A stretch of 10,541 nt of DNA from the NCBI GenBank assembly GCA_026770585.1, contig MU646386.1:118545-129085 (forward strand), written 5' to 3'. A program made the translations under genes and the position numbers. Positions 5,286 through 10,541 of this stretch are shown here, piece by piece. Every line of letters begins with the position of its first letter. The first letter of the stretch is position 1. This DNA is from Baffinella frigidus. Taxonomy: Eukaryota; Cryptophyceae; Cryptomonadales; Baffinellaceae. Under the pieces are notes generated by a model that had not been told where the DNA came from, searched no databases, and was given only the letters and a program-made list of their open reading frames with translations.

Positions 5286-5478
5286 AGAGGGATTGTGTGG
5301 GGGGGTGAGGTGAAATCAGTTGGACACTAAAGGTGAAAGGAGAGAAATGTGGTTGTGAAGGGGTTTCCCCCAATGTACGGATGTTGGCGAAGTGATGGGC
5401 AATATAAGCGTGAGTCATCCCAGTGTGTCTCGAGGTGTCAATGGAAGTCAGCAGAGTGAAGTCCAGGTAGGTGTCCAA
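5023..5478 (-). CDS. Hypothetical 151-codon open frame in element D
   Basis: This is the longest open frame in the window. It starts in the interior, after a 13-bp poly-T on that strand, and ends in the left arm. The interior part contains SIDTSRHTGMTHAYIAHHFA; the arm part contains LQPWDTMSLIKADLGSV. The arm part has an open counterpart in the right arm (starting at 5618) with one in-frame indel. I recognise no family. An alternative - frame in the arms, RSESKNAFSAVLSTEG followed by KPKGPKG, is also open in all three arm copies, so the coding frame is unclear. It could be an accidental frame. Confidence 0.25.
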   Translation of the reverse strand: MDTYLDFTLLTSIDTSRHTGMTHAYIAHHFANIRTLGETPSQPHFSPFTFSVQLISPHPPTQSLSPCGVSVIEAFELQPWDTMSLIKADLGSVCVRARSYLEAINPPQQSYPLSPLREPLQWRAQRDPKAKMLSLQSFLRKGVSLGYVGRN

Positions 5479-5579
5479 AAAAAAAAAAAGTTAGTGGGGC
5501 AACGAGTGTATCAATAATCCCTCGCCTTTCGATAAGCTTTGGTATCTGGCTGATCTCACCTCACACCCCCACGTTACCA

Positions 5580-5880
5580 ATCTCACCTTCTGGAATCCTG
5601 TTTCCTCTGGGGTATCCGTGGCTGAAGCTCCTATGCTCCAACCATGGGGTACCATGAGCCTCATAAAGGCTGTCTTGGGTTCGGTGTGTGGGCGAGCGCG
5701 ATTTTCTGGATCAACTCAAACACCCCAAGAGAACCACCCGTTATCCCCTCTTCACGAGCCTCTGCACTGGAGAGCGAAACGCGATCCGAAAGCAAAAATG
5801 CTTTCTCTGCAGTCCTTTCTACGGAAGGGCGTGGCGTTGGGCTATGTTGGGAGCATTTAAAACCTAAAGGACCTAAAGGA
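5580..5880. repeat. Right arm of long inverted repeat (element D)
   Basis: This is the inverted partner of 5003-5285. Matching landmarks are GGGGTATCCGTG, CATGAGCCTCATAAAGGCTG, GATCCGAAAGCAAAAATGCT and TTTCTACGGAAGGGCG. The middle (about 5700-5740) has diverged most. Confidence 0.85.
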
Positions 5881-5972
5881 CCTAAAAAGGACCTAAAGGC
5901 GGCAGAACAAGTTCCGGTGTCCGCTTACCAACGCTCGTATGGTGGGAGTTGAAAGAACCTAAAGGACCTAAA
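5859..5972 (+). repeat. CCTAAAGGA short tandem repeats
   Basis: Four ACCTAAAGG units run on from the right arm (5859-5900), with two more at 5957-5972. A 22-bp unit beginning CAGAACAAGTTCC is repeated at 5903-5924 and 5987-6008. The unit extends the end of arm D and is not the telomere sequence. Confidence 0.75.
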
Positions 5973-6056
5973 GCATAGCCTTTTTACAGAACAAGTTCCA
6001 GTGTCCGCCTATGGTGGACCTAAAGGATCATGCATACGTCAACGTTTTATTTTCAG

Positions 6057-6115
6057 GGTTCCCCAACCTACCTAAGCGACACCGCCTTCACCATCGAGTT
6101 CGAGATATCCCTTAA
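6057..6115 (+). CDS. Probable exon 1 of a small exon pair, unknown function
   Basis: It follows one of the best acceptors in the window, GTTTTATTTTCAG at 6044-6056, and ends at AA|GTGACC. It reads GSPTYLSDTAFTIEFEISL plus two bases, all in one frame. The split codon is completed in phase by 6205. The alternating F-x-I-x-F-x-I pattern suggests beta strands. A lectin-like beta-sandwich is possible given the galectin-like exon nearby, but I do not recognise the family. Confidence 0.4.
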
Positions 6116-6204
6116 GTGACCAGTAGGCGCATACGCCCTACCGTAGGGCCCCAGGACCTGTCTAGGGCTTCCACGGGCGATTATTCGACCGTTGGTCACT
6201 TCAG

Positions 6205-6325
6205 GGATGCCGTCCTCATCATCGACTTCGGCGAGACTACACCTGTGCGTCGTTTCTGGCTCTGCCGTCCAGATGGGGAGCCAGAATCTCGAAAGCTGGA
6301 GCCACCTAGTGGTCAGGCATGGTAG
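6205..6325 (+). CDS. Probable exon 2, ending at a stop
   Basis: After the acceptor TCACTTCAG (6204) and an 89-bp intron, the frame continues KDAVLIIDFGETTPVRRFWL, then CRPDGEPESRKLEP, and ends at TAG at 6323-6325. The KD..L.IDF..........R pattern loosely resembles the middle of a galectin domain (L-H-x-N-x-R), but this is weak. The last part may instead read into an intron. No start exon is visible upstream, where element D ends. Confidence 0.35.
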
Positions 6326-6465
6326 GAGCGTTCTTGTCTTGCACGCTGCGATTTGAACCCTGATCCCTGGACCCTAAAAAATCACTCGACGAATGGTGGG
6401 CCAGCACGAAAAGTGTGCTCCAGGGTTTAGTGTTTAGCGTTTATCCGTTGGGGAAAAAACATAGA

Positions 6466-6575
6466 CCCTAAACCCTAAACCCTAAACCTTAAACCCAAAA
6501 CCCTGAACCCAAAACCCGAAACCCTAAACCTTAAGGTCTAAACCCTTAACCCCTAACCCTAAACCCTAAACCCTT
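6466..6575 (-). repeat. Interstitial telomeric array (CCCTAAA)
   Basis: CCCTAAA units with variants (CCTTAAA, CCAAAA, CCGAAA) in the same orientation as the array at 2797. It is more degenerate, suggesting greater age. Confidence 0.9.
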
Positions 6576-6664
6576 TTAACATAAACAAAGCGTTTTCAAG
6601 TCCGAGACGCACGACTTCGGGGAGGGCATTTTTTTTGAAGTTTTTTAAAAGTTGCGAGTGTCCC

Positions 6665-6685
6665 GGATCGTCGCAGCGACGATCC
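6665..6685. repeat. Perfect 9-bp stem hairpin
   Basis: GGATCGTCG and CGACGATCC pair around CAG. It lies inside a larger imperfect inverted pair reaching about 6797. No U-run or gene end is near enough to call it a terminator. Confidence 0.6.
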
Positions 6686-6837
6686 TGTAGATCCTTTTAG
6701 TTCTTTGAGCTCCCAACATGGGCAGACACCGGAACTTATTCTGCAAAAAGGCCATGCGTCCTTTCGGATCACATCAGCCCCCCCGACGATCCCGGACATT
6801 CGAACGACCTAAACCACTTGGCGTTGAGGTCTTGATC

Positions 6838-6894
6838 CTACAAGGTCTTCACAAATAGGATTACAAGGTGGTAATGTTGGGTTCGATCCGCCAT
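6838..6894. repeat. Dispersed repeat shared with 8540-8594
   Basis: Both copies share CTACAAGGTC/GTACAAGGTC at the start, a GGTGG-ATGTTGGG core and GTTGGGTTCGATCCG. On the - strand one frame stays open in both (GSNPT then PPC and EDLV), but this may be chance. The GGTTCGATCC motif recalls a tRNA B box lacking one base; no other tRNA features were found. Confidence 0.55.
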
Positions 6895-7071
6895 TTTCTC
6901 CCTCTCGCGGCCACCCACCGCATAGCCTGGGTGGGGGTGCATGCATAGCGGTCTTCTCCATAGTGATAAAGGTTTGTCTTGGTACATCATCTCGTGGTTT
7001 GGGATCACTCATTTGACCCGAGAACTCGGCACCCGAAGACTTAGCTCTAGACGCTTCAACCCCCTCACAAA

Positions 7072-7445
7072 CACAGGGTTGCTGGGGGTCCCCTTATTTA
7101 GGATGTGTGGTTCTCTCTCACACAGGGTTGCTGGGGAGTTCCCCCGTTCAGGGTTTAGGGTTCTCTCTCACGTGTTCTTCAAATTATGAACACCAGAAGC
7201 TATACAGCTCGAACTCCGTCACAGCCACAGGGTTGCTGGGGAGTTCTCCCGATCAGGGTTGCAGTCCTAACGCCTTTAGGTCCTTTAGGATTTGATTTCT
7301 CCCAACATATGCCAACGATACGTACTTCCGTAGAAAGGACTGCATACATAGCATTTTTGCTTTCGGATCGTCAGATCGCGTTTAGGCAGCCCTAACGCTC
7401 CAGCTCCGTCACAAACACAGGTTTGGTGAGGAATTCTCCCGTTTA
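7072..7445 (+). repeat. CACAGGGTTGCTGGGG repeats with inserted arm-D copy
   Basis: Units starting CACAGGGTTGCTGGGG lie at about 7072, 7121 and 7226, with a diverged one near 7415, each followed by a CCCGTTCAGGGTT-type tail. Between the third and fourth units, 7266-7377 is a third copy of the outer end of arm D. Confidence 0.75.
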
Positions 7446-7504
7446 GGGGTAAGTGTGGTTTCCTCCCCGCCCCTCCCGCACTCCAGCGCCCACACAGTGG
7501 ACTA

Positions 7505-7629
7505 CAGGGGTATCTCGCTCATAAGAAACCAACCCCCCCTAGGACCCTACAGTAACCCTGCATGTATGCCTAGGGCCCTATGGTGGTCCTAGGGGGGGGG
7601 GGCGGTTTCTGATGAGCGAGGTATCCCTG
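7505..7629. mobile_element. Family-C foldback C4, 125 bp, TA target duplication
   Basis: Ends CAGGGGTATCTCGCTCAT and ATGAGCGAGGTATCCCTG are flanked by TA (7503-7504, 7630-7631). The stem reaches into the flanks (GTGGACTA / TAGTCCAC). Inner CCCCCCTAGGACC pairs with GGTCCTAGGGGGG. CACACAG(T/C)GGACTACA lies on both sides (7491 and 7635), and a decayed second C end starts near 7646. Confidence 0.9.
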
Positions 7630-7639
7630 TAGTCCACAC

Positions 7640-7923
7640 AGCGGACTACAAAGGGATTTCTTGAATAACCCGGAAGTGGATAATACATAGATCTCACGTT
7701 AGGCAACACCGTGGGGACTCAGGGGGGTTCCTAAGGATAAGGTAACGGAAAGTCAGCCCGCGGGCCGAAAATCTCTTTGTCACCCGCTGTGTGGTCTGCC
7801 TGCGTAAAACTGGGCTCGCCATAAAAGCGTTCTAGTTGCCCTTGTGTACCGGAGTTTCTCATCTCAACGTGATTTACGGCGAGCCCCGTTTTACTCACGC
7901 AGAGCTAGACGCCTCACCAACTC
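7640..7923. other. Region downstream of the PHO88-type gene, with a hairpin
   Basis: No gene was recognised. The main structure is an imperfect foldback: CTGCGTAAAACTGGGCTCGC (7800-7819) faces GCGAGCCCCGTTTTACTCAC (7879-7898), ending 22 bp from the PHO88-type stop codon on the strand of that gene. It could affect 3' processing or be another small foldback element. Confidence 0.5.
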
Positions 7924-8140
7924 TCATTTACCCTTCTTAGCAGCCTGCGCAGCCTTCTCACTCGCCGCCCCCCGCACCACCCCCACCCCCCCACCCCCCG
8001 CAGCCCCCACCTCCGGCGCAGCCCCCGGTGCCGCTGCTGCCTTGGCAGGGGCGGGGGGGGGGGTGGCGCCGAAGAGGGAGGGGGAGAGGAAGGGGCGGGT
8101 GAGCTGGGGGTCTTGGTCTGATTGCTCCAGGAGGTGGATC
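7924..8140 (-). CDS. PHO88: PHO88/SND3-family protein, terminal exon
   Basis: PHO88/SND3 proteins are small ER membrane proteins of the SND targeting pathway, first linked to phosphate transport in yeast. After the acceptor GTGCAG| at 8141, the exon gives IHLLEQSDQDPQLTRPF then LSPSLFGATPPP. The family signature is IHL-G....GDL.RPF.aPSLFG, and the order and spacing fit; Gly is Glu here and the GDL motif is replaced by PQL. A GC-rich Ala/Gly/Pro tail follows, ending EKAAQAAKKGK and TGA. The first base completes an Arg codon left open by the exon at 9186. The tail is longer and more Ala-rich than in yeast. Confidence 0.78.
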
Positions 8141-8191
8141 CTGCACGGCGAGGAGAGCGTTATTCGACGCACGTGAAATCACAGTGTTCTA

Positions 8192-8499
8192 CAGGGGTAC
8201 CTCGCTCATAAGAAACCACCTTCTGCTAGGGCCCTACAGTACAGGGGTACCTTGGCTATAAGAACACCCTTGCTCGAAGGTCGGTCGGTCGGTGTTTTCT
8301 TAAATTAGTACCAGAAAGTAGACTAAAAGCGAGATTCAGTCAATTCTCTGGTACTAATTTAAGACAACGCAGGGGTCGAATCCGGTGCGTTTTCTTGAGA
8401 AGCGTTTTCTTATAAACGAGGTATCTCTGTAGGACCATGCCTAGAGCCCTATGGTGGTCCTAGGGGGGGGGGCTGTTTCTTACGAGCGAGGTACCCATG
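8192..8499. mobile_element. Outer family-C foldback C5, with a nested insertion
   Basis: Ends CAGGGGTACCTCGCTCATAA and TTACGAGCGAGGTACCCATG are flanked by TA (8190-8191, 8500-8501). Removing the inner element and one TA leaves 118 bp, close to C1 (119) and C4 (125). It lies in the intron of the PHO88-type gene, about 50 bp before its last exon. Confidence 0.88.
8242..8429. mobile_element. Inner family-C foldback, 188 bp
   Basis: Ends CAGGGGTACCTTGGCTATAA and TTATAAACGAGGTATCTCTG are flanked by TA (8240-8241, 8430-8431) and sit within the CCCTACAGTAGGACC centre of the outer element. A perfect 17-bp stem lies at its heart: CTTAAATTAGTACCAGA (8299-8315) with its complement at 8347-8363. It belongs to a longer subfamily related to C0. 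Confidence 0.88.
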
Positions 8500-8707
8500 T
8501 ATGCGACGCACGTGAATTCACAGTGTTCTAGGCCCTAGTCGTACAAGGTCCTCACTGGAGGGAATACATGGTGGCCATGTTGGGTTCGATCCGTAATAAA
8601 CGCACATATCTGTCTCTCAGTGTGATCGGTGCTGCAGAACAGGGTACGTGGAGGTGCACAGATGCCGGCCGTGTGGGTCTTGATAAAGGTCTCAGTCTCT
8701 CTGTCAA

Positions 8708-8798
8708 CTGAAGAGGGGTGATTCGACGCCTGTGAAGGTTTTGTAGACGGTCTCGTAAGGCACTCGGAGGAGTACGGGGGTTTCCTTGCCCCCAGGTT
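8708..8798 (-). pseudogene. Diverged copy of the PHO88-type exon at 9186-9275
   Basis: It ends ETVYKTFTGVESPLF, against ATVYNPFMVVESPLF in the functional-looking exon. From a CCCCCCCAG acceptor both have 29 full codons and end in the same phase. The donor GTAATA is replaced by TTGACA, so the copy could not splice normally. The first half has diverged beyond recognition. It lies within the following intron. Confidence 0.55.
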
Positions 8799-8927
8799 CT
8801 GGGGGGGGGCATGACCAAATTTGCACCAGAAAAGACTTGAAGTTGGTTGCCTCGGGGCAACTTGACTTTTGTGAAAGGTCCGTCGTTCACCGTATGGGGT
8901 GAGGAATCTGTGTATCGAGCAATTCAG

Positions 8928-8962
8928 ACCCTAAACCCTAAACCTTAAACCCTAAACCCTAG
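8928..8962 (-). repeat. Short interstitial telomeric array
   Basis: Five CCCTAAA-type units lie inside the PHO88-type intron, in the same orientation as those at 2797 and 6466. Confidence 0.85.
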
Positions 8963-9007
8963 AACAGCACGCATCCCAATCTCAAAGCACCAATGGGTAG
9001 ATTGTAT

Positions 9008-9125
9008 TTCGTAAGGCGTCCATCTAAAGGATTTCCGGTACAAATCCTGGTATTCTAAACCCTAAAAATACGAAATGGCTCCAACTCCAAGCCGAAATGG
9101 CTCCAACGCCAAGCCGAAATCTGAG
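9008..9125 (+). pseudogene. Broken copy of the start region at 9738-9830
   Basis: It shares AAGG(C/T)GTC(C/T)ATCTAAA, a GGTAC-containing stretch, and GAAATGGCTCCAACGCCAAG with 9738-9830. A 31-bp stretch containing the ATG is tandemly duplicated here, and small insertions shift the frame, which reaches a stop soon after. Confidence 0.5.
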
Positions 9126-9185
9126 ACATAATCTATCAGGTGACGGGACTAAATCGCAACCGTTAGTCTCAACGCTTTTTATTAC

Positions 9186-9275
9186 CTGAAGAGGGGTGAT
9201 TCGACGACCATGAAGGGGTTGTAGACCGTGGCCATCAGCAGCACGCGTTGCTCGCCCATGAAGAAGTGCATCACT
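9186..9275 (-). CDS. PHO88: PHO88/SND3-family protein, internal exon
   Basis: A 90-nt exon between CCGCAG| and CTTCAG|GTAATA. It reads VMHFFMGEQRVLLMATVY then NPFMVVESPLF, with one base before and two after. This is the hydrophobic hairpin of the family, in which a membrane segment is followed by a P-L-x-Q-type region and an E-S-x-L motif just before IHL. Its phase fits both the exon at 10214 (AC|A, Thr) and the last exon (AG|G, Arg). Two partial copies of its first part lie at 9499-9537 and 9647-9686, and a diverged copy at 8708-8798. A 14-bp sequence across its acceptor is duplicated on the far side of an AT-rich palindrome. Confidence 0.78.
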
Positions 9276-9283
9276 CTGCGGTT

Positions 9284-9350
9284 GATTGAAATCATTTTTC
9301 ATTTGTTTATTTTAACATGTAAAAATGAATGAATACATGGATTTCAATTT
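9284..9350. mobile_element. AT-rich palindrome E1 with 14-bp flanking duplication
   Basis: Ends ATTGAAATC and GATTTCAAT surround an A/T-rich imperfect stem with ACATGT at the centre. TGCATCACTCTGCG occurs on both sides (9267-9280 and 9350-9363). On the - strand this is the acceptor and first codons of the PHO88-type exon. Confidence 0.75.
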
Positions 9351-9498
9351 GCATCACTCTGCGCGCACGAGAGAGGGAGGAGCCATAAAAGTACGTTACC
9401 GGAGACTTGATTGTAAAGCAGTTGATGCAGGGAGAAACAATTTTGCTGTGAAGCAACTGGTGCAGATAGAGAAAACTTGGGAGTGAAGCAACTGAAAG

Positions 9499-9537
9499 AG
9501 CAGCACACGTTGCTCGCCCATTAAGAAGTGCATCACC
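9499..9537 (-). pseudogene. Partial copy of the 9186-9275 exon (5' part)
   Basis: After a CCGCAG acceptor it reads VMHFLMGEQRVLL (Phe to Leu), then runs into unrelated sequence with no donor homologous to that of the true exon. It lies in the preceding intron. Confidence 0.65.
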
Positions 9538-9549
9538 CTGCGGTCGAGT

Positions 9550-9608
9550 AAAATTCTTCTTTATTTGTTTATTTTTACATGTAAAAATAAAAGAATACGT
9601 GGAATTTT
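9550..9608. mobile_element. AT-rich palindrome E2
   Basis: Ends AAAATTC and GAATTTT; the centre TTTTTACATGTAAAAA (9572-9587) is a perfect palindrome. It is related to E1 and likewise sits next to an exon-copy acceptor (9538). Confidence 0.75.
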
Positions 9609-9646
9609 CAATCTTGGCGCGAGAGAGGTGACTTTATTGTAAGGAT

Positions 9647-9686
9647 GAGCAGCACGCGTTGCTCGCTCATGAAAAACTGCACCACC
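9647..9686 (-). pseudogene. Second partial copy of the 9186-9275 exon (5' part)
   Basis: After CGCGCAG it reads VVQFFMSEQRVLL, then diverges. It has no AT palindrome next to it and shows the uninterrupted CTCTCTCGCGCGCGCAG context, so it may preserve the older arrangement. Confidence 0.65.
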
Positions 9687-9803
9687 CTGCGCGCGCGAGA
9701 GAGGGGGTTAGTCCCAGCACACCTTACATTCTATTTCGCAAGGTGTCTATCTAAAAGATCCCTGGTACACAACCAGGATTTTCAAACCTCTAAAAGCGAG
9801 AAA

Positions 9804-9908
9804 ATGGCTCAACGCCAAGCCAAATCTGAAAAAAAAACTGTGCAGGACCGTGAAGAAGTCAGCGACTGGGATGCTCCGGATGCAGACATCAGGGAGTCTT
9901 CCAGTACG
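9804..9908 (+). CDS. Possible first exon of an unknown + strand gene
   Basis: The ATG stands in the context GAAAATGG. The frame reads MAQRQAKSEKKTVQDREEVS then DWDAPDADIRESSST, up to a possible donor ACG|GTATGG. The product is charged (basic, then acidic) and no family was recognised. A TTTAGGG array starts 8 bp after the donor. It lies inside an intron of the - strand PHO88-type gene. The homologous region at 9008-9125 is broken, so this may be an older decaying unit. Confidence 0.3.
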
Positions 9909-9916
9909 GTATGGGA

Positions 9917-10080
9917 CGGGTTTAGGGTTTAGGGTTTAGGGTTTGGGGTTTAGGGTTTAGGGTTTAGGGGTTAGGGTTTAGGGTTTGGGTTTTCGGGTTT
10001 TCAGGTTTTCGGGTTTTGGTTGTCAGGTTTCGGGTTTCGGGTTTCGGGTTTCGGGTTTCGGGTCTCGGGTCTCGGGTTTC
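9917..10080 (+). repeat. Telomeric array (TTTAGGG) grading into TTTCGGG
   Basis: Good TTTAGGG repeats to about 9990, then TTTTCGGG/TTTCGGG variants to 10080, with more TTTCGGG at 10165-10190. The orientation is opposite to the other three arrays. Confidence 0.92.
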
Positions 10081-10087
10081 GAGAAGA

Positions 10088-10136
10088 GGGCCGACGTTAC
10101 AATCATAATCTCCGAGAAGTACGACTTGAACATCTC
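10088..10136 (-). pseudogene. Partial copy of the 10214-10293 exon (3' part)
   Basis: It reads EMFKSYFSEIMIVTSALFS against EMFTSYFSGIMIAT in the main exon. The GTGAGA donor is GTCGGC here, and the 5' part of the exon is missing. It lies between two TTTCGGG stretches. Confidence 0.6.
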
Positions 10137-10213
10137 ACAAGGTTCATGGTTTATGGTTCAGGGTTCCGGGTTTCGGGTTTCGGGTTTCGGGTGTAGGGTT
10201 GTTTCAATCTCAC

Positions 10214-10293
10214 GTTGCAATCATGATCCCCGAGAAGTAAGAAGTGAACATCTCCCGCAGCTTCGCCTGATCGTAGTCATGCTTCGATATCAC
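10214..10293 (-). CDS. PHO88: PHO88/SND3-family protein, exon before the membrane segment
   Basis: An 80-nt exon between CTTCAG| and AAC|GTGAGA. It reads VISKHDYDQAKLREMFTSYF then SGIMIA plus two bases. A conserved R/H-DYD motif followed by a helix leading into a membrane segment is typical of PHO88 proteins at this position. Its final AC joins the first A of the exon at 9275 to give Thr, so the hydrophobic segment SGIMIATVMHFF spans the intron. N-terminal exons must lie beyond 10541. A near copy of its first part lies upstream at 10304-10453 and a copy of its last part downstream at 10088-10136. Confidence 0.75.
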
Positions 10294-10303
10294 CTGAAGT
10301 GCA

Positions 10304-10453
10304 TCAAATTGGGGATTGAGCGTGCGCCATTTTCGTAGGCATAATGTTCGGAATCGAACCATCCTTCGAAGGAAATGGGTCAAGATCAATGATCGAGTAA
10401 GATGTAAAAATATCGCGCTGCTTCGCATGATCGTAGTCATGCTTTGATGTCAC
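10304..10453 (-). pseudogene. Upstream copy of the 10214-10293 exon
   Basis: After CGGCAG it reads VTSKHDYDHAKQRDIFTSYS, clearly homologous to the next exon, but continues IIDLDPFPSKDG and ends at TGA (10304-10306) with no matching donor. It may be a dead duplicate. Alternatively, if this acceptor is used, it would give a truncated protein lacking the membrane part. Confidence 0.6.
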
Positions 10454-10470
10454 CTGCCGGGGGGTGGACA

Positions 10471-10541
10471 CAGAGAGAGAGGGAAACTTTGAGAGAGAGA
10501 GAGAGAGAGAGAGAGACTTTCAGTTTAGAGAGAGAGAGAGA
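10471..10541 (+). repeat. (GA)n microsatellite
   Basis: GA dinucleotide runs with a few interruptions (GGGAAACTTT, CTTTCAGTTTA) reach the window end. Confidence 0.95.

Larger units (their letters stand above)
6330..7060. other. Repeat-rich interval without a recognisable gene
   Basis: It holds a telomeric array (6466-6575), a hairpin at 6665-6685, a flanking inverted pair GTCCCGGATCGTCG / CGACGATCCCGGAC (about 6659 and 6783), and a sequence at 6838-6894 shared with 8540-8594. Short open frames look accidental. Confidence 0.5.
8165..8530. repeat. 27-bp direct repeats flanking nested C elements
   Basis: CGACGCACGTGAAATCACAG plus seven bases (8165-8191) recurs at 8504-8530 with one mismatch. 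The outer family-C element lies between. As TA is its target duplication, the ancestor seems to have been a tandem 27-bp repeat, or the longer duplication arose separately. Confidence 0.88.

Noticed and set aside
6254-6286. Hairpin TTCTGGCTC / GAGCCAGAA as an attenuator or terminator
   Set aside because: It is short, lies inside a probable exon and is expected by chance in 10 kb; nothing ties it to regulation.
7844-8176. A 110-codon + strand open frame with a proline-rich middle
   Set aside because: It is the antisense of the GC-rich last PHO88-type exon, which has an acceptor, phase agreement and family motifs.
9985-10338. A 117-codon + strand open frame rich in GFRVSGF
   Set aside because: It is a translation of TTTCGGG/TTTAGGG repeats and of the antisense of the PHO88-type exon copies.

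Overview
This is eukaryotic nuclear DNA, probably subtelomeric or otherwise repeat-dense, from an alga or other protist. The evidence is four interstitial arrays of the plant-type telomere repeat (CCCTAAA on the + strand near 2797, 6466 and 8928; TTTAGGG near 9917), short GC-rich exons with clear GT..AG junctions, many foldback (MITE-like) transposons with TA target duplications, and no bacterial gene structure. TTTAGGG-type telomeres occur in green algae and plants, dinoflagellates, oomycetes and other groups, so I do not name a lineage.

Two split genes can be reassembled by eye. On the + strand the 3' half of an aldo/keto reductase runs through exons at about 345-406, 875-941 and 2918-3076. 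On the - strand the 3' half of a PHO88/SND3-family ER protein runs through exons at 10293-10214, 9275-9186 and 8140-7924. Reading phase is kept at every join, and both genes end inside the window. Their introns (468, 1976, 938 and 1045 bp) hold nearly all the repeats. Between the genes lie probable - strand exons of a galectin-like protein (4288-3752), a + strand exon pair of unknown function (6057-6325), and a long inverted repeat (about 5003-5880).

Layout: 1-3076 reductase gene, with nested family-B elements, a 52-bp minisatellite, a 30-bp tandem array split by a foldback element, and three or four family-A foldbacks. 3077-3391 family-C foldbacks. 3480-4320 lectin-like exon region. 4316-4900 C remnants and AT-rich palindromes. 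4950-6050 the long inverted repeat and its CCTAAAGGA tail. 6057-6325 exon pair. 6330-7500 telomeric and other repeats. 7505-7629 a clean family-C element. 7924-10541 the PHO88-type gene with nested C elements, AT palindromes, telomeric arrays and a terminal GA microsatellite.

The most striking theme is repeated duplication of exon edges. Six exons or exon-like sequences have one or more partial copies nearby, often bracketing an inserted foldback or telomeric array and often carrying a splice junction. The first reductase intron shows an introner-like arrangement: inverted-repeat ends and a 7-bp flanking duplication that supplies both splice sites. These are readings by eye; transcripts and profile searches would be needed to confirm the exon models.
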